Of a stretch of DNA of 64,000 nucleotides, positions 33,812-43,119 are shown piece after piece (the first letter of the stretch is position 1; each line of letters opens with the position of its first letter). The DNA comes from a virus. The stretch is from IMG/VR virus record IMGVR_UViG_3300040786_000030, positions 124,001 to 188,000 of that record; one strand, given 5' to 3'. The notes beneath the pieces are model-generated. The model did no database searches. It worked only from the letters and a program-made list of their open reading frames with translations, and was not told the DNA's origin. The translations under genes were made by a program, and so were the position numbers.

Positions 33812-35289
33812 ATGAGCACTTTAATACAAGCAATTCAAACAAAAAATTCTTTAACAGAAAACGGTATGGTTACAAATTCTACATCGTCAAATAATTGTGT
33901 TGATTTGTTTTTCAGATTGGACTATGAGAGGTCAAGATAAACAGCGTTTGATAAATTCATTTACAAAGGCATTTGGTGAAAACAATTAACAGCTATGAAG
34001 TTATTATTTTGGGCACGTGATGTTCGTGGTGGTGCTGGTGAAAGACAAGTATTTAAGGATATTATCAATATCTTGCAAAAAATAGAACTGAAACTTTACG
34101 TAAAATTTAAACCTTATTCCAGAGTTTGGAAGATGGGATGACTTATTGATATTAGTTGGAACACCATTAGAAAAGATGCGTTTAAATTAATCTCTAAGGC
34201 TTTAAGTGAAAAAAATGGTCTTTGTGCTAAATGGATGCCACGTCCAAATGTTACTAGTATTGAAAATAAAAAATACGCTAATGCGTTAAGAATTTCTTAG
34301 ATTTATCACCAAAAAATTATAGAAAGTTACTTGTTGAAAACTCTAATACAGTTGAGCAATTAATGTGTTCTAAGTCATGGGATAAAATTGAATATTCTAA
34401 ATTACCATCAAAGGCTATGTCTGACCTTATGAAAGCATTTTCTAAAAAATGACTTAGTTAGGTTCCAAGAATATTTAAGCTCAGTTGAAAAGGTGATGCT
34501 AAAATTAATGCTGGTGCTATATATCCGTATGATGTATTAAAAGTCTTATGCAAGGATAAAGGTGCTAACGCACAATGGAATTCATTACCAAATTATTTAG
34601 AAGGTAGTCTTGAGCGTTTTATCCCAGTTGTTGATACATCTGGTTCGATGTTTTGGGAAACTGCTAAAATTAGTGGTGATTTATACGCTGGGCACGTGGC
34701 TATGTCACTAGGTATGTATATTTCAGAGAGAAATGAGGGTGCATTTAAAGATGCTTTTATCACTTTTAATAACCCAGCTTTACAAGTAATTAGTGGTTCA
34801 TTATCCGAAAGATATAATCAATTACAACATTCAAGGTTGGTGGTAGTACTAATCTTGAAGCTGTGTATACGTTGCTATTGAAAAAGCGATTGAGTCTAAT
34901 GTGCCTGAAAGTGAAATGCCAACAATGATTATGATATTTTCGGATATGGAATTTAATCAAGGTACTAGTGGGAATTATTCTTTAACAGCTCAAGAGATTG
35001 CTGAGAATAAATATGCGATTGCTGGTTATAAAATACCTAAAATTGTTTATTGGAATTTATCTGGTAGAAATGATGGTAACAAACCAGTTAAATTTGATAA
35101 AAATGGTGCTGCTTTGGTGTCAGGGTTTTCACCATCTTTGTTATCAAATCTATTAGGTGGAAAAGATATGACACCTTATAGTATGATGATGAATGTGATA
35201 GATAGCGAAAGATATCAATCAATTATAATATAAAAAAAAAGTTTGTTAAGAAAGATAAGTTCAGCAAAAAAAAAAAAAAACAAAGCTAA
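33812..35289 (+). CDS. DUF2828/TROVE-like protein with von Willebrand A domain (Ro60-like architecture)
   Basis: About 490 residues. The N-terminal half shows the helical-repeat signature KLLFWARDVRGGAGERQVFK typical of DUF2828, related to the TROVE (Ro) ring. The C-terminal half is a vWA domain with the MIDAS motif PVVDTSGSM and later TMIMIFSDMEFN. A Lys-rich tail (KKFVKKDKFSKKKKK) follows a last frame change near 35230. Ro-type proteins bind Y RNAs and misfolded RNAs and work with exonucleases. It has its own strong host-like promoter and is followed by a hairpin-rich segment and terminator. Frame changes near 33910, 33985, 34075, 34110, 34165, 34298, 34450, 34490 and 34835. Confidence 0.8.
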
Positions 35290-35425
35290 ACTATAAAAAC
35301 GTGCGTAACTTGATTACGTAGAAATTGACCCAGTAAACTAATATTAGTTTACAAAACTTCTTAATAAGGTTTTATTAGGGTAACCTAAAAGAAGTAAAAA
35401 ACCAACTATCTTGTAACAAACAAAA
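35290..35425 (+). ncRNA. Candidate structured RNA downstream of the Ro-like gene
   Basis: No coding frame is seen. Three hairpins lie close together: CGTAA/TTACG (35304-35318), a perfect 20-base palindrome GTAAACTAATATTAGTTTAC (35333-35352), and CTTCTT/AAGAAG (35357-35394) with an inner GGTT/AACC. A strong terminator follows. It could be a Y-RNA-like partner of the protein above or simply a structured 3' UTR. Confidence 0.4.
35333..35352. repeat. Perfect 20-bp palindrome
   Basis: GTAAACTAATATTAGTTTAC is identical to its reverse complement. Confidence 0.95.
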
Positions 35426-35449
35426 GACCCCTTTATTGGGGTTTTTTTA
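35426..35449 (+). terminator. Rho-independent terminator
   Basis: GACCCC-TTTATT-GGGGTTTTTTT. Confidence 0.9.
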
Positions 35450-35508
35450 TGTCTTTAATTAGTGTTTACAATTTGTTATTTTTTACTAAGTTTATAAAAA
35501 TTTAAAAT

Positions 35509-36027
35509 ATGAAATTAAAAGAATTATTAGATAATATATTTGATTCTGGTGTAAGACATTATAGCGAGGGTAATAATAGTGATTATTATTTATCACATGT
35601 TATGTTAGATTTATTACGTGATAAATTATTAGAATGTGATGAGTTTAAAATGTATCATCATTAACTATTATCGCTAGTCCGAATACAAATATATCAGGTA
35701 AAGACTTAACAATTAATAGTATGAAAATACCCGATGGTTTTACATTTTCTGGAGATGTATATATTAATGCGATATTTTTAACGCCATTAATTTACGACCC
35801 AAGTAATCTTTTGATTTCTGTAAAGATGGTGCTAATATAACACCACAATTTTATGATACAATAACCTTTGCCCCTATAGGAAAATTATTATACCATATAA
35901 AACATGTGATAATATTGGTTTAAGTAGAGCTGAAACCCACAAATTATTAGATAAAATATTAGACAATGAAGATGAATATATGACAAAAGGTACACGAGGT
36001 ATTATGATAAGAGGAATATTTCTTTAA
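35509..36027 (+). CDS. Hypothetical protein of about 172 residues
   Basis: MKLKELLDNIFDSGVRHYSE..., reconstructed over frame changes near 35665, 35810 and 35880; ends TRGIMIRGIFL. A middle segment (SGKDLTINSMKIPDGFTFSG) looks beta-rich. Function unknown. Confidence 0.5.
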
Positions 36028-36091
36028 ATATTTATAAATACTCTTTACACATAAATATAAAATAAGTAACTTTAGTTATTAAATAGAAAAT

Positions 36092-36312
36092 ATGAAAAAC
36101 ATTATAATAAAAGAGGTTGATAGACTATATAGTCAAATCCATAAAGATAAACAGATTAGCGAATATTTGATATATTTGATGGAAGGTGATGTTAAAGTTA
36201 GTTGTATTAATGTTATAGGTGAGAAAAAAAAATGCATTATTTATCTTATACATGGTTGGTAAATAAAAATAACGTAAAAGAGGTTAATTACGAAGAATTA
36301 AATAAAGAATAA
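36092..36312 (+). CDS. Small hypothetical protein
   Basis: MKNIIIKEVDRLYSQIHKDK..., about 73 residues, mixed composition, one frame change in the A run near 36230. The next ATG begins at its stop codon. Confidence 0.5.
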
Positions 36313-36657
36313 ATGGAAGAACAATTATTAAAAAAAATGGATAGATTAATAGATTTATCACATAAATTTTCGAAAAGTAAGGAAGAATTATTTTCGGATG
36401 ATATCTCAAAGACCACACTAGTATTTTTTCTGGTAATATAACTATTGGTAGTCAAAGTAGTAATATTTTTACTATAAATAATAGACAGATATATGTGGAT
36501 GAATATGGTAATGTAAAAGTAAAGATAATACACCATTATCGTTAGCTAATAGTATTAGATTTAAATATGAAATTAAAGCTATTTTAGCTGATGAATTTGA
36601 TGAATATAACAATTTAAGGAGGAACTTAAAAATTATTTCTCTGCCTTAACAAAATAA
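36313..36657 (+). CDS. Hypothetical protein of about 114 residues
   Basis: MEEQLLKKMDRLIDLSHKFS..., then after frame changes near 36375, 36400, 36520 and 36615 SGNITIGSQSSNIFTINNRQ and a C-terminal helix FKEELKNYFSALTK. No known motif. Confidence 0.45.
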
Positions 36658-36666
36658 AAAAATAAT

Positions 36667-37005
36667 ATGAACACAGAATACCCATTAATAGCCTTCTATA
36701 TGGATAGAGATGATGACATCAGAATTTATGCCACAGTATGTTGAATCAGTTAATCATATGATAGCTGAGAAAAACCTTAATATGCTTGCATTCTTTTACC
36801 ATGTGCAGAGGGTGAATCAGAAAGGTTAGAATGTATCAATCCGAAACTTGTTGAGAAAACAGAAATGGATAGAATTAATAAAATTGTTTTAGATATTAAG
36901 ACTAAATTTTCAATCGATGCAGACATTAATATTGCAGATGTTGAAATATTACTTGATGATAAAAAATGTGAATGCAATAATAATTGTAAATGTAAAAATA
37001 AATAG
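36667..37005 (+). CDS. Hypothetical protein with C-terminal Cys cluster
   Basis: MNTEYPLIAFYMDRE... to KKCECNNNCKCKNK, about 112 residues. The closing CxCxxxCxC could bind a metal. Ends with TAG, one of few amber stops in this window. Frame changes near 36705 and 36790. Confidence 0.5.
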
Positions 37006-37037
37006 AGAATATGAGAAATGACGAAAAGCATTAATAT

Positions 37038-37196
37038 ATGATGAATGTATTAGAGAGCGATAATTTACAAAGAGTAAATTCTAGATTAAAATCAGATTTT
37101 GTTGGTAATATACCGCCACATATCCAAGAACAAATAGATAATAATGATAATCGGTTACAATTTTTAGTTAAACGACTTGAAAGTTTATTTAGTTAA
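37038..37196 (+). CDS. 52-residue helical hypothetical protein
   Basis: Intact frame MMNVLESDNLQRVNSRLKSD to LVKRLESLFS. An upstream ATG at 37012 would need a frame change. Two bases separate its stop from the next ATG. Confidence 0.5.
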   Translation: MMNVLESDNLQRVNSRLKSDFVGNIPPHIQEQIDNNDNRLQFLVKRLESLFS

Positions 37197-37198
37197 TT

Positions 37199-37652
37199 AT
37201 GAATAGTGTGGATAGTAAATTTAAAATAGTTTGGGATAATAAAGGTATTGATAAAGATTCACAATCAGATTGGTCCCAAACCTTACATACCATAATTAAT
37301 GAAATAACTGTAAAAATATATAAATCTACATTTTATCTTGTAACCTAATTACCATACATAGTTCATTACTACCTTTATTCGAAAGGTTAAATTATTATTC
37401 TAATGAGAAAAAAATGTTAAATGGTAGGTTTAAATTAAAATTAGATGACACGTTAGACACTAACAAAATTTTTATTAGTAGTAAACTTAATAAACGGTTA
37501 TCAATCCCTTTTATAAAATAATTGTTGATGAATATGGTTTAGAGACTGAACATCTTCAATTTAAACCAGATAACAAATGCACTTTAGGTGAAGTTGAGGA
37601 TTATAAAACAAAATCATATGGTGTTATAACTATTGAGAACTATGAAAACTAA
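37199..37652 (+). CDS. Hypothetical protein of about 150 residues
   Basis: MNSVDSKFKIVWDNKGIDKD..., reconstructed through frame changes near 37335 and 37500; ends SYGVITIENYEN. It overlaps the start of the following short frame. Function unknown. Confidence 0.45.
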
Positions 37653-37742
37653 AGAAGATTTAAACATCCTAATAATAGACGATAAAGGTGAAGTACATAC
37701 CATTGTAAATAGAAATAAAAGATTAGAACAATATTTTTTAAT
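37642..37742 (+). CDS. Short hypothetical protein (about 32 residues)
   Basis: MKTKEDLNILIIDDKGEVHT... The literal frame reads on through the terminator at 37744, which suggests that a stop (TTTTAA) was lost to a homopolymer indel near 37735. Confidence 0.35.
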
Positions 37743-37743
37743 A

Positions 37744-37771
37744 AAACCCACAATTAATTGTGGGTTTTTTT
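37744..37771. terminator. Bidirectional terminator between convergent genes
   Basis: AACCCACAA-TTAA-TTGTGGGTT with T runs in both directions' contexts; genes converge on it. Confidence 0.85.
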
Positions 37772-38422
37772 ATGGTCTTGTACTTGTTTTACGTATTTTA
37801 ATATATGGCCAACCAGTTTCTTCATGTATAATATCATACATTCTAGTTCTAGTTGCTTTAGTAGCTGTACCCATAAATAAAAGGTTTTAATTTTTTGTTT
37901 TTACAAATTTTACTTAAAGTATGGTGAAGTCTTTGTGCATCTTCTAAGTTTTTACAAATAACCATATCAAATTGGTTTTCATTATAAATTATTAATTTAT
38001 TATAAACAACGATAATTTCTTTAACCATCTTCTTACCATGAACACCAATCATCAACCTTTTCACTATTTCACTAATTGTTGACCTTTCAGTTGTATTATC
38101 TAAACCATATATCCAGAATGTTTCCTCAATTTGATATTTTGAAGCGGATAAAATTGTCCAATCACCTAAAGGTTTTCTGTATATAATTTACCATAACCAT
38201 CTCTTAATACTCTAAATACATCATCTTTTCGGTTGTTTTAGTTACACATATTTGATATTTAACTGGTTTAATACCGTTACTATTAATAAATACTTTTGGA
38301 AATAATATTTTATTATTTTCTTCTATTAATTCATGGAAAAAATAAAAGACGATTCTATTTTCATAGATTTATATAATGTTTTTTATATTCTCCATTTTTA
38401 GTAAAATTACTCTATATTTCAT
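37770..38422 (-). CDS. Hypothetical protein of about 215 residues (minus strand)
   Basis: Starts MKYRVILL at 38422 behind a minus-strand late-type box. Includes GDWTILSASKYQIEETFWIY and a Lys/His-rich middle, and ends GWPYIKIRKTSTRP. Frame changes near 38390, 38330, 38235, 38180 and 37890. No recognised domain. Confidence 0.5.
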
Positions 38423-38440
38423 TTTGTTTAAATTATATCT

Positions 38441-38450
38441 TATAAATATT
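38441..38450 (-). promoter_or_regulatory. Late-type promoter box on the minus strand (AATATTTATA)
   Basis: Lies 18 bases before the minus-strand ATG at 38422. Confidence 0.45.
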
Positions 38451-38509
38451 ATAAATTTATTGTATTTTAATTTAATTATAAGTAAATTTGTAGAAATATA
38501 AAGAATCTT

Positions 38510-39529
38510 ATGAGTAAAAAAATTATTATGATATTCTAGGTGTTAAAAAAGACGCTAACCCTAGTGAGATAAAAAAATCATATAGAAAATTAGTTAAAGA
38601 ATATCATCCTGATGTAAACCCAGATAATAAAGAAGCTGAGGAAAAATTTAAGGAGATATCATCAGCGTATGAGGTTTTATCAGATACAGATAAGAAATTA
38701 AAGTACGACCAGTTTGGTGATAGTGATGGAAACCAATCTAGAGGCTTTGGCGGTTTTGGTAATGGTTTTGGCGGTTTTGACTTCAATTCCAAGAACAAAA
38801 CCACCACAAAGAGTTGGTTTAAACATGACCCTAATTTTAAAATTGACACTTGAAGAAATCCATAATGGGGTAACTAAAAAATTTAAATACAAAAGAAATG
38901 ATACTTGTAAGACGTGTCATGGTCATGGTGCTATGGACATTACAAATTGTGAGGTATGTAATGGTAATGGTGTTATAAATAGAATTATGCAGACACCAAT
39001 AGGTGTTATACAACAAAGTTTCCCTTGTCATAATTGTCATGGTGTTGGTAGTACGTTTGTTAATAACTGTCTTGACTGTAATGGTACTGGTAGTAAAAGT
39101 ATTGAAGAAATTATCGAAGTTGTATCACCGCCTGGGATTAGGGAAGATAGTGCATTTATTATGCATGGAAAAGGTCAAGCGATTAAATCTGGTAAGTGTG
39201 GTGATTTAATAATTAACGTTAGTGAAATTTCACATGATGTATATGTTAGAAGTGGACATAATTTAAATTTGAATTTAAAGTTAAACTACCCACAATTAGT
39301 GTTGGGTGATAAAATTAGTTTAGATACCATTGATGGAACTAAGATTTTAGTTACTATACCAGAGCATAGTGAAGTCGGTTCTAATTTAAGAATACCATCT
39401 AAGGGTCTTAATATTTTAAAAGGTAGTGGTAGAGGTGATATAATAATAACATTAGATATTACTATACCTAAAGATGTATCAGATGAACTTAGAAGTATGC
39501 TAATAAATTTAAAAGAAAAACTAGAATAA
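38510..39529 (+). CDS. dnaJ: DnaJ (type I Hsp40) co-chaperone
   Basis: A J-domain with the HPD motif ([14 protein letters not shown]) is followed by a Gly/Phe linker ([13 protein letters not shown]). Four CxxCxGxG zinc-finger repeats follow: [32 protein letters not shown]. The C-terminal substrate-binding domain is present. About 340 residues, so full length. It would stimulate host DnaK, perhaps for virion assembly or replication-complex remodelling as in lambda. Frame changes near 38522, 38730, 38790 and 38850. Confidence 0.95.
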
Positions 39530-39600
39530 GTTGTTTCTTATTAATTTTAATAGTATTTTGTAATAATAAAATAACAGATTAATTAACACAATAAAATAAA

Positions 39601-40009
39601 ATGGCAAAATATCAACAACCATTCGAAGAGACCCAAGCATTATATGATGAGAAAATAAGAGCTAGTGGTCTAGACGCATACATCAACATTACAATTCTAT
39701 CTAGCAATAAAGCTAAAGAAATAGTAACATTAGTAAAACCTAATGAACTATTTAATTATGTAACTAAAAATGATATCTATATCATTGTTAATGAGAAAAT
39801 TTTGACCAATTACCAGAACCGCAAAGACATATAATTGTTGAAGAATCGTTAGCTGGTATTCATTACGATACTGAAAAAGTAAACTAATATTAACACAACC
39901 AGATGTTAAAGCTTATTCAGGTATTTTATCTAAATTTGGATATGAAACTTGGAATGTACTTAGAGAATCAGTTAAAACATTATATAAAGTAGATAAAGAC
40001 GAAGAATAA
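39601..40009 (+). CDS. Putative metallopeptidase-like phage protein
   Basis: MAKYQQPFEETQALYDEKIR..., then after a frame change near 39803 FDQLPEPQRHIIVEESLAGI and HYDTEK, ending YKVDKDEE. The segment around LPE..IIVEESLAGIHYD resembles phage proteins labelled putative metallopeptidase. I cannot see a clear HExxH, so this is tentative. The stop overlaps the next ATG (TAATG). Confidence 0.45.
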
Positions 40010-40452
40010 TGACTATTGAGCAAATAGATGGAATTAACCCTAACGCAATAGTGTGGGATGGGTTAGATGAAGCAATAGTTGGAATGGCAAATAAAGCTGT
40101 TAACGGTGAGATAATTATTTTAGATGGCGATGGAGAAGAAGTTATAATTGATTCATCAGATGATGCTTATTTAGAATATGGTGACGATGTTAATATAGAT
40201 AGATGGGATAGAGATGAGTTCGGACCAATAGTTGCATATGATATCGATAAAATGATAGAAATTTTAGCTAAAGATATGGAAGTAGATTTAGATGATTTAG
40301 ATGAATATGAAACAGAGGATGAAAGAAAATACACTTTGGCTTTAGAGTTTTACGATTACAACACAAATGGTGCTTATGTTGGTGAATTTACACCGTTACA
40401 TATTCATGTAAAAAAAATTAAAATAGATAAATATGGGATTAGATTATTATAG
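40009..40452 (+). CDS. Acidic hypothetical protein upstream of clpP
   Basis: Intact 147-residue frame starting MTIEQIDGINPNAIVWDGLD, strongly acidic. It overlaps the ClpP start by 20 bases; the true end may be an earlier TAG at about 40424 if an A-run indel is present. It is translationally coupled on both sides. Function unknown. Confidence 0.6.
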   Translation: MTIEQIDGINPNAIVWDGLDEAIVGMANKAVNGEIIILDGDGEEVIIDSSDDAYLEYGDDVNIDRWDRDEFGPIVAYDIDKMIEILAKDMEVDLDDLDEYETEDERKYTLALEFYDYNTNGAYVGEFTPLHIHVKKIKIDKYGIRLL

Positions 40453-41136
40453 TGAGTTTCAAAACTACGCAATAAAACACATGGGTATGAGTGGAATGGA
40501 ATTCTACCAATGGGAGCAATTACAAAACACAATTTACTCAAACGTAAGTGTTCAGTCAAGTTTAACACCTTATATCTTAGAAGAAAGAGAATTAAGGGTA
40601 ACGCAAATGGATATCTTTTCACGTTTGATGATGGATAGGATTATTTGGTTAGCTGGTCCTGTTAACGATAGAATGAGCACAGTTGTTCAAGCGCAATTAT
40701 TATTTTTAGATAATTTAGATAACAAAGATATTACTTTTCATGTTGATTCACCTGGTGGGTCTGTTAAATCTGGTCTTTCAATTGTTGACCAAATGAATTA
40801 TGTTAAATCTGACATTATTACGATAAATACAGGTATGGCTGCAAGCATGGGTAGTATATTATTAGGTGCTGGTACCAAGGTAAGCGATTTAGCCTACCAT
40901 CTAGTAGGGTAATGTTACATCAAGTATCAACAGGTGCTTCGGGTAATATTCAAGATATTAGACGCTCAATTGCTGAGGGTGAAAAATACAATACAAAATT
41001 ATTTGATTTATTAGGTGATTATTGTGGTAAATCACGTGAACAAGTATTAGAAGATGCTAATCGTGATTTATGGTTAGATGCTGAAGAAGCAAAAGCTTAC
41101 GGTATAATCGATGGTGTTATAACAAAAAGAAAATAG
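40433..41136 (+). CDS. clpP: ClpP-family protease, second paralogue
   Basis: VDSPGGSVKSGLSIVDQMNY is the glycine-rich region, GMAASMGSILLGAG carries the nucleophile Ser, VMLHQVSTG the His, and RDLWLDAEEAKAYGIIDGVI the Asp region. The triad is complete. About 235 residues with an N-terminal extension of some 45 residues relative to a typical ClpP. One frame change near 40895. Stop is TAG, with an in-phase TAA two codons later. Directly upstream of the tmRNA, the RNA that tags proteins for ClpP in bacteria. Confidence 0.9.
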
Positions 41137-41154
41137 AAATAAATTGTAAAATAC

Positions 41155-41185
41155 TTGATTTAAGTAAATTAATGTAGTATCTTTG
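41155..41185 (+). promoter_or_regulatory. Host-like promoter of the tmRNA
   Basis: TTGATTT at 41155 and TATCTTTG at 41178-41185, followed by a hairpin (41191-41216) that may be removed in 5' processing. Confidence 0.75.
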
Positions 41186-41246
41186 TATAAATGTGTGGGT
41201 TTATTAAAACTCACATATTTATTACAAATAAGTTCTTAAACATTAT

Positions 41247-41616
41247 GGGGTACACGGTTTTGACTGGATATAGTCGTAAATTGTAAGCATGTAGTGCTAA
41301 ATTGAAGCACTTAAAACTATCTATTAAAACATTGAATTGACAACGATTATATCGTATCAGAAAATTTCCTTAATGAAAGCAGCGTGTCTGTTTTCGAAGG
41401 AGAGGTTGCATTTGCCTAACAATTGTAAATGGTAGTAAACTACCTATGGTGTTGAAACACCAAAAAATACGTTTATAACGTGTTTAAATATATATAGGTT
41501 GTTATAGATATGGAACCATAATCATCTTAAAAGGATTGCCAGTTTATGAATTGGATAAACATGTAGAAATCGTTGAAGAATATCTTAGGACAGGGGTTCG
41601 AACTCCCTTACCTCCA
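41247..41616 (+). ncRNA. ssrA: tmRNA (ssrA)
   Basis: The 5' end GGGGTACACGGTTTTGACTGG is the tmRNA start with the TTTGAC element. The 3' end has a T-arm (AGGGG-TTCGAAC-TCCCT) and TACCTCCA, which pairs with the 5' end (one G of the 5' run may be missing). The internal tag reads ENFLNESSVSVFEGEVAFA and stop (41360-41419), possibly with one Ser before it, ending in the hydrophobic Ala-Phe-Ala a ClpX-type unfoldase would read. Downstream hairpins GGTAG/CTACC and GGTGTT/ACACC fit pseudoknots. It would release stalled ribosomes and tag their products. Confidence 0.92.
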
Positions 41617-41622
41617 AATTAT
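41604..41622 (+). repeat. tmRNA 3' end, left copy of a short imperfect repeat flanking the HNH gene
   Basis: TCCCTTACCTCCAAATTAT here and TCCTTACCTCCACAAATTAT at 42261-42280. Confidence 0.6.
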
Positions 41623-41731
41623 CAAAATTAACTCACCTCCACGTGGTGATAATTGGAAACAGATAAAGCTGGCAAAGAAGTTAATAAAAGTGGAGATATT
41701 CGGTTTTCTAAATATACACATATTTATATGT

Positions 41732-42260
41732 ATGGAAGTGAAAATAAAATATCATAGACCACAAAGCGAAGTTAAATGTTATTGTTGTGGTAATATTTTA
41801 AAAGATGGTAGTGAAATAAGACGCACTGAAAAATTAGGAAAGAACACTATTGTTCGTTTACTTGTGTTAGAACGGGTAGAGTTTCAAATATTAAAGGTAA
41901 TGTCTCATTTTTACAATCAGATAATAGAAAAGATAAATACACAGGTTTACGAGAACATTTAAATAGAGCTAAAAAACGAGGTAAAGAAGTTAGTATTGAT
42001 TTAGTGTATTTATTAGAAATATGGGAAAAAAAAAAGGTATTTGTCCATATACTGGTATAATTAACCCACCTAAAGACGCTAAATCAATACCAATGATGTA
42101 CAAAGCATCTTTAGATAGGATTGATTCATCTTTAGGGTATATAATAGGTAATATTCAATTTATCAGTGCTACAGCCAATTTAGGTAAAGGTTCTATGACA
42201 CATGTTGAAATGATAATGTTTTGTAAATTAATAAGGGATAATTGGAATAACGTAGATTAA
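41732..42260 (+). CDS. HNH endonuclease directly downstream of the tmRNA
   Basis: Starts MEVKIKYHRPQSEVKCYCCG; in-frame similarity seems to extend upstream (DKAGKEVNKSGDIRFSKYTH) with a frame change, so the true start may lie near 41660. A Zn-ribbon (CYCC ... HYCSFTC, after a frame change near 41843) is followed by the HNH core. The core reads GICPYTGIINPP, ASLDRIDSSLGYIIGNIQFI and SATANLGKGS. This is a phage-type HNH homing endonuclease. It is bracketed by the tmRNA 3' end and a partial copy of it. Confidence 0.75.
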
Positions 42261-42280
42261 TCCTTACCTCCACAAATTAT
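42261..42280 (+). repeat. Partial copy of the tmRNA 3' end after the HNH gene
   Basis: TCCTTACCTCCACAAATTAT lies two bases after the HNH stop. Confidence 0.6.
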
Positions 42281-42334
42281 TAATAATTGTTCAGAAATGA
42301 TTCTATCCATAACACCTTTTGGAATAGAACTAAC

Positions 42335-42372
42335 AACCCTCGATAAATCGCTTTGTCGGGGTTAATTTTTTT
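42335..42372 (+). terminator. Terminator-like hairpin with T run
   Basis: AACCCTCGA ... TCGGGGTTAATTTTTTT, after the tmRNA/HNH segment. Confidence 0.7.
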
Positions 42373-42383
42373 CATTTTTTGTA

Positions 42384-42393
42384 TATTTATAAT
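42384..42393 (+). promoter_or_regulatory. Late-type promoter box TATTTATAAT
   Basis: After a terminator and nine bases before the ATG at 42402. Confidence 0.6.
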
Positions 42394-42401
42394 TAAAAGA
42401 A

Positions 42402-42718
42402 ATGCGAAACTTTATAAATAAATTACTTAGTGGTGAATCAGAAATATCTAGCAAAAGGTTTATAACACTTGTTGCTTTTTCTTAATGGGAACTGGTTTTA
42501 TTACCAATTTATTTTGGGGTTTAACAGTTGAAGAATTTATATATGATTCAATGAAATGGATTGTAATTGGCGGTTTAGGGTTTACAGCTTCAGAACAATT
42601 TAGTAAAACAAAGAATGATAAGGATAATAATACTAAACAAGACACTAACGACGAAGAACCTATAGATTATTATAGTGATAAAAATAAAGGCCCATATGGG
42701 CCTTTAAATTATTCTTAG
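42402..42718 (+). CDS. Holin-like small membrane protein
   Basis: MRNFINKLLSGESEISSKRF, then two hydrophobic segments (LMGTGFITNLFWGL and MKWIVIGGLGFTASEQF) and an acidic polar tail. Size (about 105 residues) and topology fit holins, but this is only an inference. One frame change near 42478. A GGCCCATATGGGCC hairpin sits in its last codons. Confidence 0.5.
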
Positions 42719-42823
42719 GTGGTTTGCACCCACAATCTTTTGTGCTTTCATAGTTATATTTTTAGTTAATGTTATGTTATTTATAAATACTTTACAAAGT
42801 AAAAATAGTTAATATATTTATAT

Positions 42824-43058
42824 ATGTTAAAAGAAGAATATACGGTATCAATACTAGATAGTAAATGGAAAGAGGTAAAAAGAAATATTAATATTTTATT
42901 TATACCTAGAAAAAATGAATATATATACTTAGATGAACAATATTATGAAGTAATAAATATTGTACATGTAATTAATGAAAAACAAGATATTTTATAATTA
43001 TTGACGAGGTAGTTAAAAAGAAGTACCATAAAATGCTGATAATCAGGTGTTTAATAAA
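42824..43058 (+). CDS. Small hypothetical protein
   Basis: MLKEEYTVSILDSKWKEVKR..., about 76 residues, with an aromatic strand-rich middle (NEYIYLDEQYYEVINIVHVI). Frame changes near 42995 and 43035. A TATTTATATA box lies directly before the ATG. No family recognised. Confidence 0.5.
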
Positions 43059-43083
43059 TAAGTTAAAAATAAGGTAAAAAAAC

Positions 43084-43114
43084 TTGACATAACACGTATT
43101 TATTAGTATCTTTG
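43084..43114 (+). promoter_or_regulatory. Host-like promoter of the tRNA-Met cluster
   Basis: TTGACA at 43084 and TATCTTTG at 43107-43114, a strong match. Confidence 0.8.
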
Positions 43115-43119
43115 TATAT

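Noticed and set aside
41573-41731. Coding frame starting inside the tmRNA 3' part
   Set aside because: It lies on structured RNA and only becomes protein-like after about 41660, where it joins the HNH gene.
41247-42280. Group I intron interrupting the tmRNA T-loop with the HNH gene inside
   Set aside because: The tmRNA is complete without splicing, including T-arm and acceptor end, and no intron core pairings are recognisable; a duplicated 3' end explains the downstream match better.
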